DNA from: Thalassia testudinum | Taxonomy: Eukaryota; Streptophyta; Magnoliopsida; Alismatales; Hydrocharitaceae | Reading direction: 5' to 3' | Assembly (NCBI GenBank): GCA_037157565.1 | Contig: JAZHRO010000013.1 | Location: 73,711,501 to 73,775,500 of the forward strand | Length of the DNA stretch: 64,000 nucleotides | In this document: positions 24,201-35,300 of the stretch, in pieces | Layout: every line of letters begins with the position of its first letter | Numbering within the stretch: position 1 is the stretch's first letter | Notes under the pieces: model-generated | What the model saw: the letters and a program-made list of their open reading frames with translations, nothing else | Database searches by the model: none | What the model was told of the DNA's origin: nothing | Position numbers and translations under genes: made by a program

Positions 24201-25569
24201 TTCTCGATGGCAGAGAGGGGTTAGGATATCCAAGAAGATTTATTTTTAAGTGGGTCTTTTTTATGTGAGTCCCTGAAGTTTTTTTTTTAAAAGACCCCAT
24301 CGGTGGATCTATCTCAAAAGCGAGTGACTACTCAGCCAAGTAAATGCCTACTCGGTCAGACTACTCGCCCAAACCCGCTAATAGCACCGCATTGCATTAC
24401 ACGGTTCAGGGAGGGGTCCACCTACGACTATGTGGCCGCCTACTCAGCCTACGTGGCCAACTTCCTGAACACTGCTGCCAAGTGTGGTAATGTGTACAAA
24501 GGCAACACAACCAAAAGTACAATGTGTCACCAGAAAAAGATCACGGTCAGGATGTAGAATTTGCAAGGGAATCTGTTCTAATAGTACAGAACTAGGCATC
24601 CGGTTAATCAGATAGCATGCCACGAGTACTGCATCACCTCAATACATCTAGGGTACATTTGATGTATGAGAAGAGTTCTTGCCACATTTAGAACATGCTT
24701 GTGCTTCCTCTCAACTATCCCATTCTACTGGGATGTATATGGGCATGTAGTTTGATGCACAATGCCATGTAACATGTAAAATTCACATAGTCTAGACATA
24801 CGAAATTCCAATGCATTATCTGATCTTACACATTTGACAGTAGTAGAAAACTAAGTTTTTATTTCAATAAGAAAATCTTCTATAACAATGCCCACATTAG
24901 ACTTGTTCTTCAAAAGAAACTAGGACATACGTGAACAATCATCACAATAATAAGATAATATCTATGTCCCAATCTATCAAGAACACGACTGGGACCTAGA
25001 CATCCAAATGAACCAAATAAAAAACAGACTCTGACAATGAAGAACTAGCAGGAAAAGAAGCTCGATGATGTTTCCCAATCTGGCATGCATCACGTATGAT
25101 AACAGTAGTACGTGACAGATGAGGGATAACACGTAGCTTGTCCAGAGGAACGTATCAAAGGCAATGATGCCACTGAAGTGCAGTGCCAACAGCAAAACCA
25201 TACCCACCCTGACATGACGTAACTATATCTGTATGAAGCAGGCGATATACCTCCTTCATGTTCGTCACCAATCATCCTCCCCGTGAGCATGTCCTGTAAC
25301 ACATAGCCCACATCATCAAATATAACACGACAATTAAGATCTTTTGTGACTCTACTGCCAGATAATAAATTAAAAGGGAACTCAGATATAAAGAAGACAT
25401 GAGACAACTATAAATTAGGAGTGGGAGAAACCTCCCCCTACCCATCAACCCTGGAGTGGCAACCATCAGCAACTTGTACTATGCATCCTGGAGTATTAGA
25501 CCGGAGTCGTCTAAATAAGGACTAATCACCACTCAAATGCCATGAAGCTCTAGAATCTATAAGCCATGG
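21300..25569 (-). pseudogene. Copia-2 pol (broken, split by hAT-C)
   Basis: Protease at 25,557-25,549 reads DSR where DSG is expected. Integrase pieces lie on both sides of hAT-C: HGIVHQTTCPYTSQ and FGCVAFVH to its right, KSTKCVFLGY to its left. Reverse transcriptase covers about 22,860-22,100. Its catalytic box at 22,244-22,233 reads YVDN, so the last Asp is lost. RNase H (21,800-21,553) is almost clean: YSDADYTGCLTDHKSTTGF, then SRSSAESEYHAMA. Frameshifts near 22,600 and stops elsewhere disable the protein. Confidence 0.88.
23461..24474. mobile_element. hAT-C: non-autonomous hAT transposon in Copia-2
   Basis: 1,014 bp flanked by the near-identical 8-bp duplication CTGCCAGG / CTGCCAAG (23,453-23,460; 24,475-24,482). 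Imperfect terminal inverted repeats: CAAGGTTCAGGAAGTTAG on the left and CAGTGTTCAGGAAGTTGG as the reverse complement of the right end. Subterminal DNA is full of GTATGCG and GAGTAGTC/GACTACTC motifs. A CGGTGCTAT motif and neighbouring GAGTAGTC repeats match hAT-A and hAT-B, so it is a related subfamily. No transposase. A duplicated GTTGGTRGGCGATGGCC block lies inside (about 23,970 and 24,050). Confidence 0.8.
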
Positions 25570-26583
25570 AGATCTACTGTAATGTAAAAATGCAGAGAAA
25601 TTAGAGTCACACCCTATACCTAAGGCGAGGGCAACAGTATCTGAAGTAGGAGACTCCTGTGTGACCTGAGCAAGTCTCTGTGCAAGAGCATCAAACTCTG
25701 TTCTAGGAACTATGTATGTCTCTGTCTCATTAGTGGTCAAAACTTGATTAGCAACTGGTGGTTTCCCATGCTTAGTCCAGCATGAGGCCTCAACATGTCC
25801 AATGAGCCCACAAAAGGTGCAAGTTGGGTGTAGTTTGCCTGGTTGCCCCCAGCCTTGACTATGCCCTCGAATAATAGAACCACCACGTTCTCAACCAGCT
25901 ACAGCAGCAAAGGCAGAAGTCTGTTCTATAGTCTCTGAAATAGTAGGCCTGACTGAAAGTCTACTAACTCTATTGTATGCCTCCTCTATAGTAGGAAGTT
26001 CCGTCAAGGTAAGCATCTGGGATCTGGCTAACTCATTGTCTGGACCTAATCCAGAAAGAAACTTGAGTACCGCAAATTCCTTATGATAATCTCTCTGCGT
26101 AGCACAAGTACAAACTGGTCTACAAGCATTGTAATTCTTAAGTAATCCTTTCAATTTACCATAATACTGCGGCAGAGAAAGATCATCACGTCTGATAGAA
26201 AAGGTGTCATGAGTAATCTGGAATACCTTACTGGAATTCTTTTCATAATAATGTGTCAGGAAGAGATCCCACATCTCTTTGGCAATCTTATATTACATGA
26301 TCCCATCTCCAATATGAGACGCCACGGCATTCATGATCTAAGCTCTAACCATGGCGATGTCCCTTTTCCAAGTGGCATACTTCCCAGTCTTGTTGGTCGG
26401 CTTCGCCTCCAACAAGATATGTTCCTTATCATGTCCTTCAACTGTCATAAGGAACGTCTGCAACCAACACACATAGTTGGTATCATCCAACTTTGTGATG
26501 GGAACGGAAAACAGATTCTTGATGTTCCCAATCTCTGTGGAAGCATCCGATGTAACTCCGAATGAAGAGGAAGTTTCCATCAC
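25570..26583 (-). pseudogene. Copia-2 gag (nearly complete, few stops)
   Basis: Starts METSSSFGVTSD at 26,583. Motifs in order: [75 protein letters not shown]. The zinc knuckle at 25,821-25,780 is intact (starts CTFCGLIGHVEASC, C-x2-C-x4-H-x4-C). Only a handful of stops break the frame, making this the best preserved gag in the window. A GC-rich leader (about 26,740-26,950) separates it from the primer site. Confidence 0.88.
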
Positions 26584-27045
26584 ACTAAATCAGGGAGAAA
26601 GACCACAAAATACTAATTTGAAATTGAATTTTCATATCATACAGGCCATCAAATCACACAAGGGAAGATCCCAACACAAAATCCGAAAGATCGAATTTCT
26701 GGATATCTTGTTGGAGGGAAACCCCAGCCCTACTGGGATCAAACGAAGACACCCACGAGGACCATCAGGCACCATCGGTGCTGCCCAGTAGGTGCAGTGG
26801 TTCCCCGCCGCAACCGCTCAGGGTGGGCAGCAACCAGTTGCACCTTAGACGGTAGCGCTGTCGCCGCTCGTGGACGACCGCCTGAGCAAGGGATAGAGGA
26901 GGGAGAGGGCCGCGAGGTGCCTCTCTCAGGTGATCTACGGCGGCGCAACAACAGAGGAGTGAGGGGGTTTCGGTGGACAGGTTTGCCAACTAGGTTTTTG
27001 GTGGGATACCAAAGCGTCGATCTAGGATCTCCACTCTAATACCCA

Positions 27046-27205
27046 AGTCAGAAAGAATGTTCAATCTATTATTCCTTGAAAATCCTACATCTCTTTATAC
27101 ATATATAGAAAGAGATGTGGGTAAGATACATAAGAGGGCCAAAAGAATAAAACAAAAGATAAGAGTCCAAATAAAGCAAATAAATAAAAGGGATATCCTG
27201 TAATA
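27046..27205 (-). repeat. Copia-2 5' LTR
   Basis: On the minus strand it starts TATTACAGG where its partner starts TGTTATAG, so the terminal TG has decayed to TA. It ends TTCTGACT next to the primer site and contains a TATA-rich segment. Confidence 0.9.
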
Positions 27206-27210
27206 GTTTC

Positions 27211-29190
27211 AAATGAAGATAGGATCAGGGCAAGAACATGATTGAGATGGAGCAACAAATGGTGTCAAAGGTGCAGCTGTAGTATCTGATGAGCATCAAG
27301 ATGCTTGTGATGAGAATTCCTTCATTTTTGTTGTCTTATGCTTTAAAACAGGGAGAAAGGAAGGGGAGACATTATCCCATAGGAGTTTCAACACAAAGAA
27401 TCCTTCTTCTTTGGTCCATATCCATTTAAAGTTGACGGAAGTTATCAGAGGTATACGGCACAAAGCACAATTTTTTCAGGGTATATGAGTAATTGCAAAG
27501 GCATAGAGAGTATATAAGCAAATCCTCCACTAAAATTGGTAGCTACTTTTCAAGATAATATAAGATGCTACTAAATCCCATAAGGAAATTATATATGGGC
27601 ACTCCAAATATGGTCCCACAGTTTTTGGCATGCAGGCCTATTAGACTACTATTGAGTAAAGCAGAAATTGCCATTTGGGGGCAAGTGGATTTGGGCTTGT
27701 TAAGTCCCAAATGTTGTTTTATGGTCTCAGCTGCAATTGGTAGACAAGAGGAATCCTCTAGGAAATACTCTTTAGAGTAGCAGAGGTGCATAGAACTGGA
27801 TAAATGTAAATCTAAATCCTACTAATCCACTTAGCCAAAACCCAGAGTAAATGGCATCAGGAATTATATACCATCCAAACTATCAAAACCATGGCTATTT
27901 GCCATACAAATGGGTGAATAAATGGCAACAAGAATGAAGTAGTATCAAAACTATCAAACTAGGGTTATTTGCCATACAAATTGGTGGCCTATGAACAGCT
28001 AAGAAAAAAGAACAATCACAAAAAAAAAAATGAAAGCAGATAGGAAGGGATTGCTATGTGCATGAGAGAGAACATAAGAGTCGACCATGAACAAAAGCTC
28101 AGTTCTTTTCAAAGGATGCAGTCTAATAGCATGTAGAATTGATGATTCAGTTTAGCAGAGTTTCCTGATGCTAGTACTCAAAAAAGGTTAGGAACTACAT
28201 TGTAAATCTGATAGGAAAAAAAAATGAAATATTGCACAATAAACTAAAGCAGGTACCTCTTAGCAAAAAGGGTAAAAAAAATTATAAATGGTGCAAAGAG
28301 CAAAGCCTATATAAAACATGTGTTTCTTTCACTACTAATCATGTACGCCAAAAATCTTCTATTGATTGGTAAGTACTAAACACAGGTGTGAAACTATCCA
28401 ACTCAGAAGCAATTTGCATTGCTCGGAAGGCCTAGCCTCTTTTTTGCTTTTGAAAAAGGCCCAAACAGTTAATTAACTGCTTACATTGAGAATATTTGGA
28501 CTATTCACTTATGTTGCCCACTGACAAATACCCTTCTATCCATCTAACATGTGGATAAAATCAATGAGCAACTTGAAGATTAGATGTTGGCTGGGTTTTA
28601 TACCATGTAAGAGCATCCAACTCGAAAAACAAATTGGCATTGAACAGGGAGGACCATTAGCCCAACTATTTACTAACTTCAACCATTTATTAACTTGAGT
28701 TTTACCTATCAGACTATTATTTTAATGAGTGGTAAACAAGATAAAATAAACTCCAAAAAATTGCCAACAATGGATAACAATTTGAAAATGTGTCTCGTAA
28801 AAGATGCCATCCCTTTAGGGTCTATTACGGTTATGTTTGAGAGATGAATGCCATTGAGACTAATTGGTATTTACCTTCCGATTACTAGCCTGGACTTATT
28901 CTACAGCATCGTGGAAAAAAACCTATAAATAGTGTTTAACCATGAATAAGCAAACCTAGGATAAGTCTGCAACAAACCAGAGTAGTGGTGGCATTCCACC
29001 TCCAAAATGCCCACTTGAAGAAAGAATGAAGTAGTGGTTACATTAACCAAGGGACACACAAGCATGGAAATTTCTCTGGAAGAAGCCAATAGAAGTTCCT
29101 CAAGAAGAATTATATCAGGTCGTGTTTGAAAATAACCCAACATTCAGAAACAGATGAAGCCACTGTAAATGATCCATAAACAAGTTATAC
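27211..29190. other. AT-rich DNA, probably intron 3 of the ASHR1-like gene
   Basis: Begins right of the Copia-2 target duplication and ends at the exon 3 donor. A minus-strand frame at 27,543-27,791 matches no family I know. Confidence 0.5.
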
Positions 29191-29325
29191 CTTCTCACTC
29201 TGAAGTTTTTTCTTCAATAAGAGCCTCACCATGAGGCGGATGGTGGGTGTAAGCATTTTCCTTCTATCATCACTCAATGCTTTCAGAGCCTCACATTCCA
29301 ATTGATGAAACTTCCACTCTGATTT
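29191..29325 (-). CDS. ASHR1: ASHR1-like exon 3 (end of MYND finger, SET insert helix)
   Basis: 135 bp, exactly 45 codons, with acceptor ATTAG and donor GTATAAC. The peptide starts [11 protein letters not shown], which supplies the last His and Cys of the MYND finger begun in exon 2, and continues to [15 protein letters not shown] and a lysine-rich end (KKKLQSEK). The phases on both sides match exon 2. The exon sits 350 bp left of Copia-3, so intron 2 is 23.7 kb. I searched the minus strand further left for the next expected peptide and did not find it. Confidence 0.9.
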
Positions 29326-32300
29326 CTAATAGAACAGCAAAGAAATGGTCACAATGAAAGAGTATCAATAATCATAAACAAAAAAATATGTAAGAGAGAG
29401 GAAAAAAATCTTAACCAATATGAACATGATTGACATCTTCTTTTTCAAAGATGGAAAAACAACCCAAATTTTGCCCCAAACAATCATGTAACTTTTATCA
29501 GTTAAAGCACAAAAGAAATGAAAATAGGAATTACAAAGATAACAACATGTTTACATGAGTTTAGTGTGCCTTTTGAAGAAAATTTGAAACTTTAATTTTA
29601 AAAAGAAAAAGAAAATTTGGAACTTTATATATCGTAGTGTACTATTATCTCATGCTTAGATTGAATACTAGAAATTGTTGTACTCCTTCGGTCTTAGTTT
29701 ATTAGTTTTTATCTCTAGTCTTATACTCTTTTCTATTTTATTATTTTCTTGGGGTTGTATTGTATTTTTCCGACCTCTATATAATAGGGTAGGGTTTGAG
29801 AATAAAGAATTGCTTGGTCATTTTCTCCTACTTGATATCAAAGCAATGATCCTATATCGGGGCTCGATATTCCACCCAACCCTACCCTCCGTATCCCCTC
29901 CATCGAAATCCATGTTCTCTCGCTTGGAGGTGCTGCCAACCATCATCCTCATCATCACTAGCCAGCCTAACAGCAGGACAAGCCTAGCACTGCTGCCTGG
30001 GCTAGCAGCGACAGCCCTCAGGGCCCTGCACCACCAGTGAGGGTCTCTGCTGCCCCTATGCAGCCGGTAGAGGGCCTCCTCTCCCTGCTGCAAGCCTGCG
30101 ATGCCGTTGGGGCTCTTGCTACCGCTGTGCAGTCCATGTAGAGGCTTCAACAACCTCTTGCATCGCCTGCAAGGGGAGCTTCTTCCTTTTGAGCACGTGT
30201 AGGGGCTTCTACTGCCCCTGTGCTGCTTGCAGGGGGGGCTATTTGCTTCTCCATTCTACTGCGTGGAGGAGCTTTGCTGGTAAGGGTGGTTGTCTCGCCC
30301 TCCTTTCTTCTTCTCTACACAGCTACAGGTTCAAGAAGATAGAGGCAACCATCGTTGGGGCTCTATCTTGCCCCGGGGGTGATTACTATGCCTACAACAT
30401 CATTGTTCTTGGATCATTAATGATCTGAAAAGAGAGATTTCAGATCTAATTTGGAGTTTCAGATTGTGACTGCGTTGGTTTGATGTTCGTCCAAATGCAT
30501 TAGCCTTTGTTCTTTGGCTCTTGAAGTGGTTCGGTTGAAGACAACATGGCATCTTCGAGTTCTTCTGAAGTGACATTGGATCCCATTTCAGAGACAAGGG
30601 CATACAAGAGTCCCTTTTTCAGTCCAATGGTCAAGTTGGATGAGACCAATTATCCCCGATAGTCACAAACGTTTCTCATGACGGTGAGAGGTCATAACAA
30701 ATAGTACCTTCTTCTTCAACCAGAACAATAGGATAAGACGAGTAAGAATGTGATGTGGAATAAGGATAACACCATGGTGTGTGCCTGGATTATGAATTGC
30801 CATTCCATGTATTGGTGATGAGATCATGTATTACCAGACTGCTAAGGATATGTGGGATAGTCTAAGAGAGACATACTCCCATGAGAAGAATTCAACACCG
30901 GTATTTCATACCTTCCATGAACTTACACAATTACGTCAAGAGGGTTGTTCTCTAGCCTAGTATTATTCGATGATGAAGGGTTTATTGGAGAAGCACAATG
31001 CTAGTAGACCTATATACACTTGTGCCATACAGGAAGGCAATAGTTGTTCTGCTATTCTTGTCCAGGCTTGGATGAGAGTTTACGGTTGCATGTTCCCAAA
31101 TTCTTACACTAGCAGATCTCCCCTCACTTAAGGAGACCTATAGCAGGTTGAGTCAGATTATTATTCATATTCCCAGTACAGAAGTTACTGGTCAGACTTC
31201 AGCCCTTGCAACTACTTTGGACAAGGCAAAGGGTCTCCTGCGCCACAACGCAGAGGTCGTGGTCATGTACTAGGAGGACAAGGCAGCATTCAGTGCACTT
31301 AATGTGACCAACCTGAACATTTGGAGGCTATCTGCTAGACGAAGCATGGTTGTCCTCTTACTGCCAACCAAGCGATTGAGTCTCCTGAGGCCACTTCTAA
31401 CACTGTCTCTCAGGGTGAGTTCGATGATTTATCACAACATTTCTCGCAGTTGACCCAGGCAACCACTACACCTCCAAAGACAACAGCTCTTGCCTCCTCA
31501 TTAGGTACAGATCTCATTTGTTCTTCCCAGTCTGCAAATAGATGGAGCAGTGATTGACTTGTTGACTCTGGAACTTCTCGTCACTTGTATGGAGATCACA
31601 GGTGGTTTCCCCAGCTCCGACTTGTTCCTCCAAGTAGGATGATACAGGCAGCTAATGGGAGGCATTCCCATGTTGCTACACAGGGGGAGGTTCTTGTTAC
31701 CTCCACTTTAAGACTGCTTGATGTGTTATTTGTTCCAGATTTTCCCATTAGTTTTCTTTCTATGAGGTAGATTACGAAGGAACTAAACTATCGAGTCATT
31801 TTTGATGATGTGTCTTGTGTATTTCAAGACAAACTCACAGGGAGGACAATTGGTGAAGGACATGAAGAAAGGGAAGTGTATCGCCTGAGCCAAAATCCAG
31901 CTGCTACTGCTTGCCATGAGGAGGCCTCCTTTTCAACAGGGAGTACCTTTCAATGGCATCTTCGTCTTGGCCACCTTCCCTTGGATTAGCTTCAACATGT
32001 CATACCCCATATCTCGCCTTCTGCAGTTATCACTTGTGATGCTTGTTAGCTGGGTAAGCATCATCGCTCTAGTTTTCCATCTGATCAGGATGTTAGGTAT
32101 GCTGCTTTATTTGACTTGGTTCATATGGATGTGTGGGGCCCTAGTCGGATTCTTGACCAGTAAGTTCATTGTTATTTCCTTATCATGGATGATTTTTCTT
32201 AAGTGTCATGGGTGTTTCTTACGAAGAACAAGTCTAATGTGGGTGCTATTATTGAATATTTTCTATTAAAAATAACAACCTAATTTTGTACCATTGTTAA

Positions 32301-35300
32301 AATTGTGCATTCTAATAATGCTCTTCAATTTTGTACTCGCCAGTTATCTTTGTTTTACAAATCCCATGGCATTGTCCATCGAACTACCTGTGCTCATACC
32401 TCTCAACATAATGGAGTTGCTAAGATGAAGCATATGCATTTATTGAATGTGACTCATACCTTGTTGATATATCATAGTGTTCCTTCTCTTTACTGGGGGA
32501 ATGCCATCTTGACTACATGTTTTTTGATCAACAAGATGCCTAATTCTGCTATTCATGAGCAAATTCCTTGGCAATTATTGTATCCCAATCGTAAGATTTT
32601 TCATGTGCCACCTAAAGTCTTTGGGTGTGTTGCTTTTGTGCATAATCTCACTCTTGGTTGGGATAAGTTAACACTGAGGGCAATTAAGTGTATTTTTCTA
32701 GGATACTCTCGGACACTGAAGGGTTATCGATGCTTTAATCTTATTTCTGGTCATCATTATGTCCATACTGATATTACCTTTCATAAGTCCATCTCTTATT
32801 TTTCTATTGCGAAGCGTAACCTTTCTCTAGAGATCATTAAGGCACGTATACCTGTACCACCCATGCCTTTGGGGAGTATATCGATTTCTGATCATGTGTC
32901 CTTTGTCACTAAGCCTACACGGTATTAGGATCCCCTTGTTACCTTCAGACTTCCTATTACTTACAAGCAGCACCCCCTTCTTCGTCAACACCATCTTCCA
33001 TGATACAGATGAGCACAGATATTTTGTAGGCTAACAGTGTTGTGCTGAGTTGTGATGATATAAGTATAGGGTTGGACAACCCTACTTCTGCGCCAGTCCA
33101 AGAGATTATGCCAAATGATATGAATCTTCCAATTGCTATTTGGAAGCCACCTTGTAGTTGTGCCTGATATGATGTAGTAGGGGCCTTATTTCTTGCGGGC
33201 CTAGGTTCCTCCTTTGGGAGATTTTGTGTTGATGTGTCTACTACCCAGCTGCCTACCACCTATCAGCAGGTCATGCTTGCTCCAAAATGACATCAAGCCA
33301 TGGAGTACAAGATGGCTATCCTATATTCACGGGGTACCTAGGAGCTTACTATTCCTCCAGATGGAGCAGCCGTTGTTGGTTGTAAATAGGTGTTTACCAT
33401 TAAATAGAACCCTGATGGGTCGATTGCTCAACACAAGGTCCGTCTTGTTACCAAGAGGTTCACTCAGACGTATAGTGTGGACTTCTTCGACACATTCTCC
33501 ATGGTTGCTCAACTACCCACTATTTGCATCCTTGTTTCTGTGGCAATTCAATATGATTGACAGCTTCGTCAGCTTGATATCAAGAATGCATTTTTGTACA
33601 GTGATCATTAGGAGGAAATATATATGCAACAACCACCAGACTATAAGACTAAGGGGGAGTGTATGTGCAAGCCATATATAGGCTAAAGCAAAGTCCCAGA
33701 GCCTAATTTCAGAAGCTCTCCGAGGTGGTTGAGGCTATTGGTTTTCAAAGGTCCACATGAAATTATTCCCTCTTTGTCAGGAAGACGAGAAAAGGAGTGG
33801 TGGTACTCCTTGTATATGTGGATGACTTAATTGTTACAAGAGATGATACCGGTGGCATTGCTAAGCTCAAGCAATGCCTTACAAGGAGATTTGTTATGAA
33901 GGACCTTGGGCCATTGAGGTACTTCCTTGGGATAAAAGTTGCTCACAGCAAGAAGGAAATTCTTCTATCTCAGAGGAAGTATGCTATAGGTGTCTTGCAG
34001 GAGACAGGCATGTTAGAGCCAAGCCAACCAACATTCCTATGGACCCTAAAGGTAAACTTTATGATGAGGAAGCAGAGTCTATTGATAATAGACAGTACAG
34101 GCAGCAGTAGACAGTACAGGTAGCTAGTGGGCAAGCTTCTTTATCTCACCATTATTAAACCTGACATTTCCCTTGCTATTGAGAAATTGAGTTAGTTCAT
34201 GGATAAGCCGATGAAGCAACACTGGGATGCACCTATGAGAGTACTGAGATACTTGCAGAAGGCAACTAGACAGGGAATCTTGTACAAGAGAGGGGCATCC
34301 ATGAGTGTAGTAGGATACTCTGATGCAAACTACATAAGTTGCTTAACTGACAGGAAATCCATTACGAGATTCTGTACTTATGTTGCTGGGAACTTAGTTA
34401 CATGGAAGAGTAAGAAGTACGTGATCATTGCCAGATCCAATGCAGAATCCAAGTATAGAGCAATGGCCAACATTGCTACAGAGATGACGTGGGTGAGATC
34501 ATTATTGATAGGCTTGCATATTTCCTATGATACACCTATGGAGATGAAGTGTGATAACCGAACTACCACGCACATTATTAACAACCCAATGTTTCACAAG
34601 AGGACAAAGCATTTTAAGATTGATTGTCACTATACTCGTGATTTGATTCAGTGTGGACTCATTCGCACCATTCCTGTCACTTTAGAGGACCAAACAGTAG
34701 ACATGTTCACCAAGCCATTGCCATGTTCGTCTTTTAACGTTTGTTGTTCCAAGCTGAGCTTGATTAACATCTACGCTCCAGTTCGAGGGGGAGTGTTGCA
34801 CCCCTTCGATCTTAGTTTATTAGTTTTTGTCTTGAGTCTTGTACTCTTTTCTACTTCATTATTTTCTTGGGATTGTATTCTATTTTTCCCACCTCTATAT
34901 AATGAGATAGGATTTGAGAATAAAGAATTGCTTGAGCATTTTCTCCTATTGAAATTAAGGGCTACATCAAATAAGAGGTCATGAACACCCTTAACAATGA
35001 GTTTTCAGCATTTTGTTGTGCTCTAAATTCTTAGATTAAGATCTGAATTTTAATTAAACCTTTGGTTTATGCATGAAAATTGTCATACTTACATTTACTA
35101 GATTGGTAAAGCAAATTTTGGACTATTCACATGAACTTGGGTAGGACTACAACCCGATTGTCAGCATAAGGGTGGATTGAATAGGGTGATTGATATCCAC
35201 TCAATGTTATTAGAGATCAGCGAGAGAATTAAGATGGAAAAATTAGATGCAATAAAACCTATATTTTAAGTGGTGAATCGTGTGCATGAGACTATCGAAA

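Larger units (their letters stand above)
21130..27205 (-). mobile_element. Copia-2: full-length Ty1/copia retrotransposon, minus strand, carrying hAT-C
   Basis: LTRs of 156 bp (left, 3') and 160 bp (right, 5') are flanked by the direct repeat GTTTC (21,125-21,129 and 27,206-27,210). The primer site TGGGTATTAGAGTGG reads on the minus strand at 27,045-27,031. The polypurine tract is the complement of CTCCCCCTCAAG at 21,286-21,297. Gag and pol lie between on the minus strand. A 1,014-bp hAT (23,461-24,474) splits the integrase. It is the only one of the five copia elements in the same direction as the host gene. Confidence 0.95.
29676..34950 (+). mobile_element. Copia-3: full-length Ty1/copia retrotransposon in intron 2
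   Basis: Two 157-bp LTRs are flanked by GAAAT (29,671-29,675 and 34,951-34,955). The primer site TGATATCAAAGC at 29,833 and polypurine tract CGAGGGGGAG before the 3' LTR are present. It encodes gag and pol in the standard copia order. The LTRs differ at roughly 19 of 157 positions by eye, making it one of the oldest insertions here. It lies antisense to the host gene. Confidence 0.95.

Noticed and set aside
27543..27791. 82-codon minus-strand frame
   Set aside because: No recognisable domain; checked as a possible exon 4 of the ASHR1-like gene and does not match.
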